Numbered from the stretch's first letter, positions 23,500 through 38,149 are shown. The stretch is DNA of 64,000 nucleotides from Chaetorhynchus papuensis (GCA_013396525.1 VWYX01000010.1:2765777-2829776); one strand, 5' to 3'. The notes: generated by a model not told the origin, from the sequence alone. Made by a program: numbers and translations.

Positions 23500-24138
23500 T
23501 AAACTGAACATGAGTCAGCAGTGCCTGGCAGCCAGGAGGGCCAACCCTGTCCTGGGGTGCATCAGGCACAGCACCACCAGCTGGACAAGGGAGGGGATTG
23601 TCCTGCTCTGCTCTGCCTTGGGGCAGCCCCATCTCGACAGCTGGGGCAGTTTTGGGTACTATAACATAAAAAAAGATATTAAACTATGAGAAAGTGTCCA
23701 AAGAAGGGCAAAAAAGATGGTGAAGGGCTTTGAGGGGAAGCCATATGAGGAGCAGCTGAGGTCACTTGTTCTGTTCAGCCTGGAGGAGACTGAGGGGATT
23801 CCTCATTGCAGTTACAACTTCCTCATGAGAGGAGGAGGAGGGGCTGGCACTGATCTCTCTGGTGACCAGTGACAGGAACCAAGGCAATGGACTGAAGCTG
23901 TGTCAGGGAAGGTTTAGTTTGGATATCAGGAAACGGTTCTTCATCCAGAGGGTGGTTGGACACTGGACCAGGCTCCCCAGGGAAGTGGTCACAGCACCAG
24001 CCTGAGAGAGCTCATGAAGCATTTGGACACTGTTCTGGGGTAGCTGGTGTGACTCTTTGAGCTGTCCTGTGCAGAGCCAGGTGCTGGACTCAATGATCTT
24101 TGTGGGTACCTTCCAACTTGGCATGATTCCATGATTGC
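23500..24138 (+). mobile_element. CR1 LINE, 5'-truncated
   Basis: Begins in the late RT region (ATGAGTCAGCAGTGCCTGGC...CCTGTCCTGGGGTGCATCAG, the MSQQCLAARRANPVLGCIR-type segment). It goes through the GKGFEGKPYEEQLR-like part (23723-23765) and ends with TGGACTCAATGATCTTTGTGG...CTTCCAACTTGGCATGATTCCATGATTG. The 3' 300 bases are very similar to 54737-55044, sharing CACTGGAACAGGCTCCCCAG-type sequence, so both belong to the same subfamily. Confidence 0.92.
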
Positions 24139-27100
24139 ATATATCCTAGAGCACAGATTTTAAATGGCTTTAATGAAATCCTATGAAGTTCCTAATTTTT
24201 TCCCCAAAAACCTGACTACCACTGCCTGAAGATAACATTATTTATTTACTTACTTACTTATTTACTTTTAGTCTACCAGCTGTATACTTAATCATTTCTA
24301 GGAATCACTGCAAATTCAGGAGAGGAGACCTCCCCAGGGAGACAGAAAGACAAAACTACCTGATCAGCACTTTTAGGACTAAACTCTCACATCATACTAA
24401 GCTTTCTAGTTCATAGACTCTCACAGCTGCAAGACCTAAACGCTCTTAAACTATCCCCATTCCCAAGATAGCAGCCAATGCTGAATGCATAAAAAGGCTA
24501 AAACAATTATTTGATCAAACTTTTGTCTTGAATTTCAGCACTAAATGTAGTGCAGAAACCACTGCAACTCAAGCTCTAAATTAATGCAGGTGGCTTATTA
24601 AAAGAACAGAATAATAAGTCAGTCTGTTACTAGGAATTCTGTGCATTTTGTTCCTACACCAACAACAAATCTACAGCTTTTTGTTAATGGTTTAGGATTG
24701 CCTAGAGATGACAGAAGTAAAACACTGAAGCAGACACATGGGGTTTAAAATAGAAAGAATTGGTTTCTGACAATAAAATTCATACTTTTGTATTCTGCAA
24801 TCCCTTCCAGCTTATTATTTGCTCAGATGAGCTGTGGTATGGCTAAACCCAACCTTCACTAACACAGAGATCACCATACCTGACTTCAGTGTCCTTGAAA
24901 GTGAGTTAGAAGTACAACACGGTAAACCATTTCAGCCTTAGAAATACAGTTTGCACTTATATTTTATTTCTTTTTGAGTCTTTCAGTACAAAGGTGAGAC
25001 ATCATTTCCTAGGAGATTTAGGTTTATGATTCCGTATCTTTATCCTGAGCTACCCTATCTTACTCTCTTCAGTTTCTCATTCTATGGATTAAAACCATTC
25101 CAATGAGTGACTGATAAAGGCAATCTAACAGTCAGAATTAAGGCTCAAAGGAAAATATGCAGCATATTTCATCAATGAATTCTACAATTTAGGAATATAA
25201 GACCATGATATGCAGTGACTTTAAACAGTTTTCAAACTATTTACTTTCCATAATTTAACACATGTGAGCATTTAAATAAAAAAAAATTATTTAATACATT
25301 TACCTAGTTTTCAAATCAATTGTTCATTACAATCTGTATTTCTATCTCCATTTAACCTTCCATTTCAAGAATCAGTACTCCTGTGCAACTGTGATGTCAC
25401 TGTGAGAATACTTCAACTATCTGTAGGCATGCAAAAGGCATAACTGAGATTTTCTTATATGCCTGCAAAGAGTATGAAGTCATCACATGTATGATTGCAT
25501 TTAATTTTTGTGTCTATCCATACTGTTAAGTCATATTCTGAAAAAGCAGTCTTAAAATTTCGAGAGGTAAAATTACTACAGAGCACACAACTGATAGAAG
25601 AGCTTTAAGATCCCTGTGAGAAAAAGGTAGTTAATATTTAGGAAAGTTCAATATAGTACACAGGTGGCATTTGAGATGGGGTAGGAATGATTAGGCTTGT
25701 CCCATAAAATATCACACACTACATTTAAAAAACGAAGAAAAATTTCACTTTTGTTGTCATACATCTTGCCAAATAAACTGATTTTTTTAAAAAAAGAGAA
25801 AAACAAACACTGTATGAAAACTTTTACTTTGTAGATTGTCAAATTTTCTATTTCTACATGCTCTGTTGTAACATGGTGGTTGTTGTTCTTTTGTTTATGT
25901 TTGCTTATCTGCCTTTCTACAAATTTTTGGTATGTGCAAGTCCTCAAACACAGATGGTACTCTGAGCCACCTGAATAGAGGAAAGAGGAAACTTCGTGGA
26001 TTGGTTCAAGAAGAAATGGCAGATGGGAATAAGAAGGTTTCTGAACCGCAAAAAGCATTCACATTTGAAAGTAAAGGAAATCAAGTATTTCATCATGTTG
26101 TATTCTATGAAAAGGTGGATCTGAATGCACAGTAACCTTGCACTCAAACTTCCATTCATTGGGAAAAGGAAAAAGGATGGAGATAGTTTTCTGGCTGTTA
26201 GGTATATTGCACTGAAATTCTGAGAGAAGTTCTATGATGAGCCAAGAAATAACACTCAATGAATTCAGAGTATTCTATTTTATGAAGAAAGGGCTAGAAG
26301 GTATTCTTACAGTGAATAGTGGTTTTCTTGAATTTCTTTTTTTTTTCCTCACTATGCAGGATGGAAAGACCTTGTATCTTGAAGCAAAAAAAGTTTGGAA
26401 ACTTCCTTAGAAGACTGATATTCCAAACTTGGAACCAATCCAAGCGTGGTTAATTGTCTGTACTACACTTTGGAGTATGCAATTCAGAAATCGAGTTGTG
26501 GTGTCTGGAGCCTATGCCAAACTAACTTATTGTCTTTCTTGCATGCAGAGTCTTTGTCAAGGAAAGAGTCAGTTAATATGAAACAGGAAAGAAATCTCTG
26601 AAAATTATTTGCTACTTTCCTGTTGTGTACCTGAACTTCGATCAAAATGTTAAAAATAAACCTGCATTTTTCTTTACTGTGCTCCTGGGGCAGCTCCTGT
26701 GATTACATACAGAATCCTTCCTTTCTGCTTCTGCCATTCAGCCAAGCTCCTCTTGTCTCTATCTTTGTGATCTACTGCCATGAAGAAGAAAGGCAGCTTC
26801 CAGTCTCAGTGAACTACTCTTTTAGAGGGAAGCTTAGGGCATTTTCCTAACAAGCAGCTCCTTACAGAGGATTTGAAATTGAGTTACCATCATTTTGGAT
26901 TATTTTTTATGTGTTTTGTGCTACTGTGGTTTTAAACGTTTTTTTCCTGCTTTCCCTTTGGCTCAGTCAGGTCCCTTTAAAATTCATTACAGAGAAGAAC
27001 AAAAGAGTGAAACTAAGCATAGCTATGCTAAATCATCCCACCAGCAGAACATTCAGAGATGAATTGGTCTCAATTAGTGCCTTGCACATTTCTGTATGGC

Positions 27101-27734
27101 CCAAGTGCTCTCTTCCTTTCTTTTCTTTCTAAGGAGAAGTGGAAAAAACCGCATCAGAGAGTACTATCACTAGCAATAATTGTTACTACTAATGCAAGCC
27201 ATTTTCATTAAGTATTCAGCTTTGGCAGAACATGGCTCTACTAATCTCATATTCCAAAATAATAGAACTCAGAAGTAATTAAAAACGCATATTTATTTTT
27301 AGTTCTATTATTCCCATTAATCACTGTAGTTAAAGCAAAAAAAAAAAAAAAAATCTCAACCAGCAGGAGGAAAGGACCAGATCAGAGAATATTTAAAACA
27401 CTCAGATACTTTGAAATAGCTTCAAGAAGATAAGCATAACCTTAGAATACTAAAAATGGTCTATTAAACTGATAGAATCACTAGAGAGTCACTCCGAGAT
27501 CTCCTAGGGAATGAATGAGAATGGAAGAAAACTGCAAATATGCTGTCTTTCTTTAAAAGGAGACAGAACTTAGATAATTAACTTAATTGGAATACCTGTA
27601 TACATTTGAGAGTAAATTAGCTATTAGTAGGCAAATGAAGCAACCAGCACTATGAGTTACAGCAGAAGCAGATTTAATTACCAAAAAAAAAAGAAATAAA
27701 GCCATATGAAGGTAGTTTTCTTACACAACAAAAG
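24139..27734. other. Gene-free unique sequence
   Basis: AT-rich unique DNA. It holds a (TTAC/TTTA)n-like run at about 24239-24270 and an A-rich run near 27340. A minus-strand frame of 136 codons at 25648-26058 is open but shows no motif, no splice pair I can support and a biased AAA/TTT composition. I do not call it a gene. Confidence 0.5.
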
Positions 27735-28090
27735 AGAAAGTTGGTAGTGTTTAGCCTGGAGAAGAGAAGGCTCAGAAGCATCTCAGACATGTATACAAAA
27801 ACCTCATGAGGATGGAGACAGTCTCTTCTCTGTGATGCCCTCTGGCATGACAAAGGACAGCAGGCACAAGCAGAAACATAGCTGAAACATATGAAACTCT
27901 GCTTAAGCAGGAGAAGACACTTGTTTTACTGTGCAAGTGGTTAAACTCTGACACTAGCTGCACAGAAAAGTTGTGAAGCTTCTGTCCTTGGACACAATCA
28001 GTCTCATCTAGACATGACCCTGCACAACCTGCTGTGACTGGCCTTTCTCTGAGCAAGGGTGGGACTGACCTGTCTCCACAGGCGCTGGCC
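27735..28090 (+). mobile_element. CR1 3' end, strongly diverged
   Basis: TAGTGTTTAGCCTGGAGAAG then AGAAGGCTCAGAAGCATCTC is the CR1 FSLEKRRLRG-type segment. ACAAAGGACAGCAGGCACAAGCAGAAACA, then CAGTCTCATCTAGACATGACCCTG and TTTCTCTGAGCAAGGGTGGGACTGACC complete the 3' UTR. The terminal octamers are absent or unrecognisable, so the right edge is approximate. Confidence 0.75.
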
Positions 28091-31000
28091 CATTTCCACC
28101 ATGCTGTGGTTCTGTGTCCTCTTAGTAGGACTTCTGATTCTTATTTCATTTTCATAAACAAATTAAAGAACAAGAACATAATAAAAATTATGAAAAATCT
28201 TCTGACATGAGCCTGGATTCAGTACTTCCAGACTTAGCAAAAAGTCACTAAGGTTTCACTGCATCATTGGACAGACTTATTTAATGGGATTCTGTAGAGG
28301 CTTCATTTGGGCCCATACCTGCTTCCTATATCACCAAGTAAGTGAATATGGGACAAGCAGATGTTTTTATTACATATTAAAACATATTGATGTGGAAGGT
28401 AAATATATTTTCATGTAATATATTGTATGTAAAAATAATTACATACTATATTTGAAAGGAAAATAAGCATGGCTGAAAGATTAAAATTGCTGTCCAGCAT
28501 CTCAAAAGATGTTGACAGCTTAGAGAAACACCATAAACCAAAGATTTAATTCATTAAATGTAGTCCCTTAGAGAAGAGCACACTGGTTGGTAAGCAATTC
28601 TTTGGAAGAGAAACTAATAAAATATGAACTCTAGTTAGCAGACCTGCTCTCAGGTAATGTAAACATTAAGTGGGAATGTATAAACAGGAGACAGAATATA
28701 AGATAAAATGAATTAACTCTTCCACTCTGATCCAAATTGGTAGCACTTAACCTAAAGCATTACAGTCATTGATTTTGAAGGAAAAAAAAAACGTTTTCCC
28801 ATTTCCATAACACCTTGATTAACAGGGTCACCATGATTATTCACTTTACTTTATAATGCAAATACAAAAAGTATGAACTCAACAGCACAAAATCAGTATT
28901 CAAGCAATTCCTTCGCAGAACATACTGTGATGAAAATGTAAGCCTTCTACTATTGGCTCTAATGTCCACATTTTGAGCCTCCACAGGAATAATGAATTAT
29001 GTGTAATAAGGCATGTATGTCATTGCTCTTAGAATGATGCTATGTGGCTAGGACTTCAGAGACTTTATGTTCAGTAATAATTTATTCCTAATATGTTTTG
29101 CATGTACACATGATAAATTTTGTAGGAAGAAAAGACAAAAAGTGCTTTCTGGAATGTATGAAAAAATAGAGAGTCTAACTGAAAAAAAAAGTAAATATAT
29201 TTTTAAAGGAATATATAATTCAGTGAAAGGGGAGATTTTTTAGGGGTTTGTTACCCCACTGAGAACATTGTTCAACTGTTATTAACAGTGGTAAAATGGA
29301 ATCTTTTTGCACATTTTGGCTCAGTCATCCCAATCTAAGCTAAGAAATCAACAGCTTCTGATCACACATTGAGACATTGAAAATTTCTGAGAGTTTAAAA
29401 GATTAATACTCCTCTTTTCTAAGAACAGCTACAGGAAATAATAAGCCAGAAAACTCAAATTAGAGCTTACCCATTGATGGGTATTTCCAATGCAGATATT
29501 TATCTAGGCTACTTTAAAATTAGGCAAACGCTCAAAGAGAGAAATCAAAGACTTTTTAAATGTGACATCTGAAAAACCCAACAAACCAGCCAATTAGACA
29601 ACCACAACCCCCCCCCCAAAAAAAGAAACAAATCACCAAAACTTCCTCTGTATTCTTCTCTATTCTCATTTTTTTAAAGTATTGCCATATAGTAATTGAA
29701 TTGTGAAAATACAGAATTCTTCTAAAGAATAATTTGCATATAAAATATAGTAATATAGTTTAGTCTCACAGATAAGTAAAGAAAGGATTGCTTTCACCTC
29801 TCTTTCTTCTCTGAAGTTTTACTTGTGGGAATTTAAAATCCACTGATGCACTGTCAATAGAAATTAGAAATATCTAATAAAATGGTCTTTGTGAGCACAG
29901 ACCAGCTGCTGGAGCTCTGTAATATAATCAGAATCAGCAAGGATGTGGAATAAAGCAGCTGTGCCTTTCAGTTGTTTTACTCAGCTATTGCTGTTAACAT
30001 CTATAACAGAGGAAACAAGCACAGGCACCATCTGAATTTCTGCAACAGAACTATTTGCTTGATTTTCTCTTCCCTTTCTCTGAAATGGCTCCATGTGTCT
30101 CATGGAAAGATGGGGGCAGGGCACATTCTATTTTGTTTCTTCTATTCTACGCTAAGCTTTCTTTCCTGATCCACAGAAATGGAGGATACATCAATCTTTT
30201 TCTTCCTTATAGTAAGGGAAAACAGACTGGTTTGTAATATTCAATCAGTCTGTGTGCATTTCTACGTTGCACAGGGAGCTGTTTTGGATCCCAGAAGGCA
30301 CAGTTCCATCTCAAACTTGAAATGCATTGCCAGAAAAAGGAAGAAGAATATTGTGATGCTTCTAACCTAAAAATCCTATCTACAGCTAAAGAACTAGAAA
30401 CAATGTTCTGTAAACAATAACAGGAAATTTGTACTTGAGAAAAAATTCTGAAGAGCCTCTTTGTAGGGACACTAATCATTCCTAGTGATAAAAAGAGCCA
30501 TCTGAGAAAAAGCACTGGAAAGGCTGTCCATGCAATGGTTCTGAATGCTAATGAGCATCACTTTACATAGAGGACAGTGCTGAACTTCAGAAATGAAGCA
30601 AATGATTCCTCTCCATTGCTGCTGACAAATATTTCAGCCATAAGACCTGATTAAGTACTAATTGCTGCCTGGCAGTGAATGCTTTCTGTGGCATCTTGAA
30701 ATGAAAATGAGGATGTGTAACCAACCAGGAAATTCACTAGCTTGGCAATGACCTGTTCAGAGAATCTGATGGACATTTAGTGAAACATTCAACTGTTTTC
30801 ATGCTGCAGTATTTTTTTCTTAATTCTTTTCATCTTAAAGAAAAGATTCTGTAGCAGAAAAACCGTTCTCTGACTGGTTTTCTTAGAATTTTCGTAGAGT
30901 AAATGACTTTTCAATTTAGCTTATTATTTTAATGCGTATTTTGACATATGTAGCATGGTAAGAACCAATATGGCTTGAATAAAAAAAATACTAATAAAGC

Positions 31001-33606
31001 ACTTTTTGAACATGAACTTATTAAAAATGCCATCAGACAAGTGGACCCAAATAACATTTAATCTCCAAATATGAGACCTTTAATCAGTAGGTTAAATTAC
31101 CTGCTGTAGATAATTCATCTGACAAGTGCAGTTTAGTTTTTTGTTCATAAATCATTCATGAATCCACCCCAATTATATATACATAAGTTGGGAAAGATTC
31201 ATGAGTGATTATAAATAGATATTAACCATCCATGGGCATATCCCAAACAGATAATGCAAACAAATTTTGGCTGCTGAGTCGTTCACATAATGGTGCCTCC
31301 ATCTGTTCCAGGCATTTCAGTTGGTTACATGGAACATGGGGCGATTGTTTCTGCTTTCCCACAAGAGGACAAGAAACCGATGCAAGCCAATACAAGAACA
31401 GAGAGAACAGAAAATATTTTTGTTCATTGCAAAATAATCTGCTTTCACTCACTTTAATGTAAGAAACTGTAGTTCTTTGAACATTTCAGTGTGCATCCTA
31501 AAATTAGAAAATCAAAAATATCTGTATATAAACATTATGGAAGCATGAGAATTCTTACGCAGAGAGTTATAAAAATCTGAAGCTTTCTACCACACAAATA
31601 GGTATATAACCTGTCCAAACCAATAAATTGCTGTGCAGTTAATTTTCATTATTTTCTTTTCAACCTTGGTAGCAGCTCCAAATTTCTCCGCCTGGTTATC
31701 CCTTTCCTTACTGCTGTGAATAGAAGTATTTCATGACACTCTGTTACATGTCATTTGGTTATAATCCTGCCTTTGAGCCTTGGGAAAAAAAAATACATAG
31801 CAAAATGCCATGGCTAAAGCAGATACATCTTTTTCAAATTTCTCAGGAGCATATATAGAAGAGTAGATTTCTTACTTCTCTAAAGTATATTCTTCTTTGG
31901 ATCCTAATGTTTTAATGCTAATCTGTTTCAGTTTGTAATTTCTATTTCAAGTGCTTATGAAGCTAAAACACCTTCCCAGGCAAGACCTGTGTATGTTGAA
32001 CTGGTGTGACAATATTTTTGCTGAGCCGTGACACTGGTTTCCTAACTAAAACTTGGACCTCCATTGAAAAGCAAGTAAGTTCTATTTCCTGGAAAGCAAA
32101 GACAGAAAAAAATAAATCTACCTATTTGTCAAAATCACTCTGAAAAGGAGATAAAAAATAGGAAAATTTTCATTTTGCAGAAAACTCCGACCCATCAAGT
32201 GCTGACATTGCAGTTGGTTACTTTTATCTAAGATAACTAGAGAGAATATACAGAGAGATTACGTTGGTTTTAAAATACGTAAGCAGCTGCAGATGACCTG
32301 GTCACAAAGATTTTTCACAGATTACCATTGTAATTGCAATTGTTCAAACTCATAGAGTTTCACTGATACGTAGTGATAGAGATAAATGCATCTGTAACTA
32401 AATGGACAGCCCCATACTGTTGTAAAATCTTCTCTGAATGTTTTCCGGACACCAGACACGGTTGTTCCTGCCTTGATCTGGGGTGGGCTATTGTCCCACC
32501 TGCAGAGGGAGACAGGAGGAGGTACCTCCCAAAGTTCCTCCAGTTCCATGATGTTGAACACTGTGTGCTATTATTAATCTCCACGAATTAGTAGCCATCC
32601 TTTCAGCTGAGAGAAAATAAGTCATTGTGGAAAAACGTTTCAGTACAAAGTAAAATAGACCCATGCAAAATGTAGCTGAAGGTAGTTTAAGCAAACCTGT
32701 TCCACTTTACTCCGAAATGGACTTGGAAATGCTCATGTCATCAGATATCAGTCCCCACAGCTGAGGCCCCAACAATTTCAAACAACTGAAGGGTATTAAT
32801 GACTAGCCATAGGGTAATGACATCTTAAATTGCTACATCTATTTCAAAAATGAATGTATGACTGTGCCCTAAGGTTCTCAATTTCAAAAGGACAGATTAT
32901 GAGAAATTAAGAGCACTGTTTGATAAAGACAGCTGCACTGGCAAAAGTTAAAAAACAATCTAAAATTTATACCCCAGCCAAGGGGAAAAACTTCTGTGGA
33001 GGGTTTTCAAACATAATTAGCTAAATAATAACTTCAAAAAGAATATTAAATGCAAGTAGAATTACTATAAAAGTTGACATAAAGGATTGCTCCACAAAGA
33101 AACACGACATTTAAGTCATTGGAAAGCACTGAGAATAGCTAAAAGTCAGTTTGACAGAGTCTAAGAAGGAAATTAGAACAGAAAGGATTGTTTATAGAAA
33201 AGGCATAGAATCTACAAGAAAAAGTTAAAATTAAGAATAATTTAGACAAAGTTCATAGCTAAGCAACAGTTTGCCTCAGTTTCAGATAGGATAAATGCTT
33301 GAGTGTGGTATGAAAGATGGGTGAACTAAAAAACATTAAGAAATGTATTTGTAAATTATAGAGTGGAAAACTCTTTTAGGTAAAATACAATGCTGCCAGA
33401 AGAAAACCTGAAAATAAACAGGACATTTAAAAATCAGTCTTCTACCAGGCATTGCAGTAACTACTAAGACACTGCTAGTTGTGGGGGTATGAGGGATTCC
33501 ATAACCAGTGTTATATTTAATGTTCATAAAACATAAAATCTATCAATATTTTTCTTAATGTAAGGTTTTTAAGGTGTTATCACATACTTTGTGGTTCATT
33601 TTTCAT
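28091..33606. other. Gene-free unique sequence
   Basis: Long AT-rich stretch without a supportable gene. It holds a C9 run followed by A7 at about 29611-29626. A low-repeat stretch of even composition at about 30530-30860 looks like conserved non-coding DNA. A GC-richer patch lies at 32430-32540, with overlapping open frames on both strands. No CR1 or LTR was recognised. Confidence 0.45.
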
Positions 33607-33832
33607 GGGGAAGGGAAGGGAAGGGAAGGGAAGGGAAGGGAAGGGAAGGGAAGGGAAGGGAAGGGAAGGGAAGGGAAGGGAAGGNNNNNNNNNNNNNNNN
33701 NNNNNNNNNNNNNNNNNNNNNNNNNNNNNNNNNNNNNNNNNNNNNNNNNNNNNNNNNNNNNNNNNNNNNNNNNNNNNNNNNNNNNNNNNNAGGGAAGGGA
33801 AGGGAAGGGAAGGGAAGGGAAGGGAAGGGAAG
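33607..33832 (+). repeat. (AAGGG)n microsatellite containing an assembly gap
   Basis: Pentamer GGGAA array: about 78 bases before and 42 bases after a block of N (33685-33790, 106 positions). Both sides are pure repeat in the same purine orientation, so the missing part is almost certainly more of the array and its true length is unknown. The open frames spanning the Ns are artefacts. Confidence 0.97.
33685..33790. other. Assembly gap (106 N)
   Basis: Run of N inside the (AAGGG)n array. Sequencing or assembly failed in the repeat; the N count need not equal the real length. Confidence 0.99.
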
Positions 33833-36800
33833 TTTACATTCTGTGCATGTTCAATCAGTATGAAATTTAAGTTGTGGCAGAACACTTGCTAATTTCATTC
33901 TTGACTGGAAGTACTTTTGCACTTAATGTTGCTGACCAGTTCTAGAAAATTAATTAATTTGTAAATGTTACTATCACTTTGCAAGTGTACTAAGGAAATG
34001 GAAATAAAAACAGATTGTTATTTCTAAGCTAGATATAAACGTTAATGCATATTTGTAAATTTGATATCAGGAACCTAAAGCTGATGGAAACAGATAGCTG
34101 AAATGGCTGGAAACAAGTTCATATCTCTTACTGTGGGTATTTGTACTTCAAATGCAACCCTAAAGATCAAAATACTTTCCCATTTGAATATTATTCAGCA
34201 GAAAGTATGAAATGAGCCAGTGTACCTCAGTCTGCTTTTGAAGGCCTTTATCACCAATGAAAAATTTTTTCAGAAACATGACGGATGAACTGCCCTGAAA
34301 ATTATATTATGCTGCAGGCATAAGAGGCAATGTTTCCAACATCTCAGTGGTTGAAACATGTGTCTGATTTGTGTACATTGCAAGTCTGAGTGTCCAAACA
34401 GTACTTTTAAATACGAGTAAATTTATTTTCATGCAAAAAGAACCTGCACCTTCTTCCCTAAAAAGTGTGTGCTTGCACTCTTGGAGATGATACACTGATT
34501 TTGCACAATAAAAATGTTATCATAGGTCTCTCAAGAAGAGGTAATGCACTTTTATTTCAGAAGTAGTGCTAATATTGAGAATAAAGGACTAATCAATATC
34601 AGTGTGCTCTGTTGCATTTTTAATGCCTTTAACCAGCTATTCCACTAAAATCTAGCTGTCTCCTCAAGAAAAGAAGCCCCTAATGATGCCAAAAAGCACT
34701 AGAAGTCTTCTGTGGCACCTCATATAGGAAGGACTTTCTGAAAATAGGGAACAATGGTACAAAAACCTTTCTAAACATAAAAACCCCGACAAACAAAAAA
34801 ATCCACAAGCAGCAAACAAAAACAAACAAAACACAAACAAACCATCAAACAAAAAACAGAGGGGAAAAAAACAATGGAATAAGTCAAAATCAGGGAGAAA
34901 CAAGAAGTCTCTTTCTGTCCTTTACATTTTTGTGCAATCATTAACTGCAGAATGAATCTCATGTGGGAGCATATTTGTAATCAGATGTTTTTGTCAGAAT
35001 GGAGATTGAGCTGGGGCACAAGGCTGTGATTTCTAGAGACCAGCTGCTAGATTTCTGACTCAGGTCATATAAATGGAGATAAGTTTGTTGACCTCCATGC
35101 TAATGGCTACTTGTGTTCGTCAGGAAACCCATCTAGTTGATAGAAATTACAGTCACCAGCCAAGGAAAAATTAGCAACTATGTAGGCCAGATCTGAATGG
35201 CATGTAAAAGAAGTCATGAAAACTGGCATATTGCTAACTCACATTATAGCAGAATATCACTAATGTCCCTTTCTACAATGCTTAAATTCATTCAGAGCTA
35301 TTTATAAAGAAATTGCTTAGGAGTATTTTAGGTAGGGAAGAATTCCTAATATTGCAAAGTGAAATTATATAAAATTGAAGTTTTATGGAGGCATGTTATG
35401 TTCTGCCAGCACCTTTCAGCATGGTGTTGGAAAATCCATCACCTATTAAAAAATATTAGTATAATACTATACCTCACATGATATTTATAATAGTTCATCC
35501 TTTCACCTGCATTAGGTGTTTCAGACATTTCAGAACAATGTTAGAATTGTATACGTAGGTCTATCTGTAACACCAAGGCCTGCAACACAAATAAGTGTTT
35601 AAACATATCAATCTACTTCTTAAAAATGATTCCAAAGTGGTTTAATACTATTCTAAAGCTAGAATAACCAACTGTGTCATGCAGTCTATAGTAGAAACAG
35701 TCCCCTAGAAAAGAAGATTGCAATGGCCTGTAGAATAATTATTAAAATTTTTGTGACTGATAGACTAAATTCATTCTGGGAGACCTTTTATTTTATAAGC
35801 ATTTTGATAAACATTTGATATTCACAAAGATATTTGTGAATCCAGCGTAACTCCTCTCTACAATGACAACTTCATTGCCACCACTGTTACAGTATGTTTC
35901 TGGTCTGAAAATTCATTAGATATCTTAGAGCTGCAGGCAAATGATAGCCCTTTAACTAGAACCTGGCATGAGATTCCACTAAGAACACTGAAAACTACAA
36001 GACACAACATAAGAAAATTCTGAACCTAAAAGGCAGCAGTTGAGAAGCTGACAATTGACAGGCAGTGCCATGAAGGATGGGAAGATCTCCCATGTAAAGT
36101 TAATGTGCCAGACTCCAGAGGTATCTGGAGGGGAGCACTAGAGACTTCCAAATGAGTTGTCTTGAAAGACCAACAATACCAGTGTTACTATGTCAGTAAT
36201 AACATTTAAAACTAAGAATGCCTGGATAATGGTATCAGAAATATCAAATTTGGACAAAGATGTATCTGAACTATGACCATTTAAGAATGATTTGGGATTG
36301 TTTACTAAGAAGGAGACCAGTGTGGGAAAGGAAGGTACAAAGAGAGATGCAAGAAGGCCAGAGAAAAAGGGAGAATAAGGTATGCAAATCAGGAGTGCTG
36401 CCTGAGTTTACCTTTTAGAAAGCCCTGAGCTTGGTCACTGCAGCTAGAGGAAGACCTTAAACCAAACACACTTCTCTGACTATACCCTGAGAATCAATCC
36501 ATTTCCATGGTCAGCAGAACAAGAATAGTGGTGGTTGGGATGATTTTCCTGGCCAGTGGGGAACACCCAGAAAAACAGATCAAGCATCTGATACTGCCAT
36601 GTCCATTACAGTATTCACAGCACAAGTTCTCTACAATACAAAACAATTATTTGCTAGTTGCTATTTAAAAGACTTCAGCTCTCTAACAGGAAAGCCCATG
36701 CAAATGACATCAGAGGAAGTTATACATGCATATATCATGTAGAGGAAACAGTAAAATGCCAAAGTTTGACATTCACAAAATTAGTTTAAAAAAATATTGC

Positions 36801-38149
36801 TCATTCAACACCTTCTAAAACAAAAGAGGTTGTCTCCAGTACACTGTGTTATTCTACACAGGACTAATTTTGGGACCAGCATTATTATTATAAAGAATAC
36901 TCAACACCAGTTGACTCATATTAGTGTAGGATTCAGGACTAGCAGAAGAGTCTATCCAGTTGCATGAAGATTTGAACCAGGACCTAATGCAGCAGAGCTA
37001 TCCTGCAATTCTTACATAATATAGCTACTTTGCTCCAGATTTATATGCCTCTAAAATGAAGAATATCTTAAACACAGTGACAAATTTTATAAATATAGTC
37101 TTTCACATTTCTACTACGGTGTTAAGAAAGTAAAAGCAATGCAAAAGACGAACTTCATATGCTGCTGTGGAATTTTGTTCATACTAGAAAATGATAAAGT
37201 TAATGCTCCTCCCAATAAGAGGCAACTATATTCTTTCCAAGTGTCAGCGTTCCTGAGGGAGGGCCAATATCCACTCCTGTTACAGCAGAAGCTCTTTTCC
37301 ATGCCGATTGCAATATAATTGTCACTGTAAAAAAATCAGGATACGGAACTCCAGTAACAGTACCAGGTAGATCACTGGGGAAGTGGAAAGAGTGGTAAAT
37401 AACTTAGACTGGCACTGAAAATTCAACGTTATTTAGAAGTGAAACAAAGCAATGAGCTCTTAGGAAAGAGAGTGACTAGTATTTCAAGAATGCATTCAAA
37501 TAACAGAGGGAGGATCCCATTCGCCACCACCCCACCTCTCCTCTTCCTCTCAAAGACTTCTGAGGGTTTGGTTTTTCCCACCCAAACACCACCCTTCTTT
37601 TGGAAAGTTGAAGACAATATTATCAAAGAAACATGGGCCATATCTAACCTTTACTACCTCAGTGCAGATCTCAAGGGAATCGGCTGTAGCAACAGTAACA
37701 ACAAACAGTAGCTATATTTATGGCTCCATAGGAAAAATGTAGAAGATAGAAGGATTGCCATGGCTGGGACTCTCTGTGCTTGGTAAAATGCATAAGAAAT
37801 AGGAAAAAAAGGTGCAACAAAGCCCTACCAGCTGTCCCGAAAGATGATGACCTTTAGTGGCAAAAACAATCGGAAAGTATGGAGAACTGTTTGACTCCAC
37901 ACCTATAATAAAGGCAAAATTTAGCAATTATATTGTACATCTCAGCTGCACAGCTAAATCTCTTTAAAAAGATTGGGATCATTATCCCTATCTAATTTTG
38001 CATTTTTGAAATGAGTATGTAGAGAGGTTAAGCCAAAATTTTAAGATTTGTTTCATCTGTGAGCTCTGGAGGGGGAAAAAAGGATCTTATTTTACAGTCT
38101 CTAAGAATGTGCAGCTTCAATCAGCATGACTGGTAACTGCAGGTGCTCT
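33833..38149. other. Gene-free unique sequence with a (CAAA)-rich tract
   Basis: Unique AT-rich DNA. At about 34780-34870 there is an A/C-rich tract with CAAACAAA-type units, which explains the long T/F-rich minus-strand frames over it. Other frames (37439-37711 plus, 37718-37927 minus) have no motif support. Confidence 0.5.

Noticed and set aside
25648..26058. 136-codon open frame on minus
   Set aside because: Composition follows AT-rich DNA, no motif, and a different frame is open on the opposite strand over part of it.
33574..33892. Open frames across the N block
   Set aside because: They span an assembly gap within a pentamer repeat.
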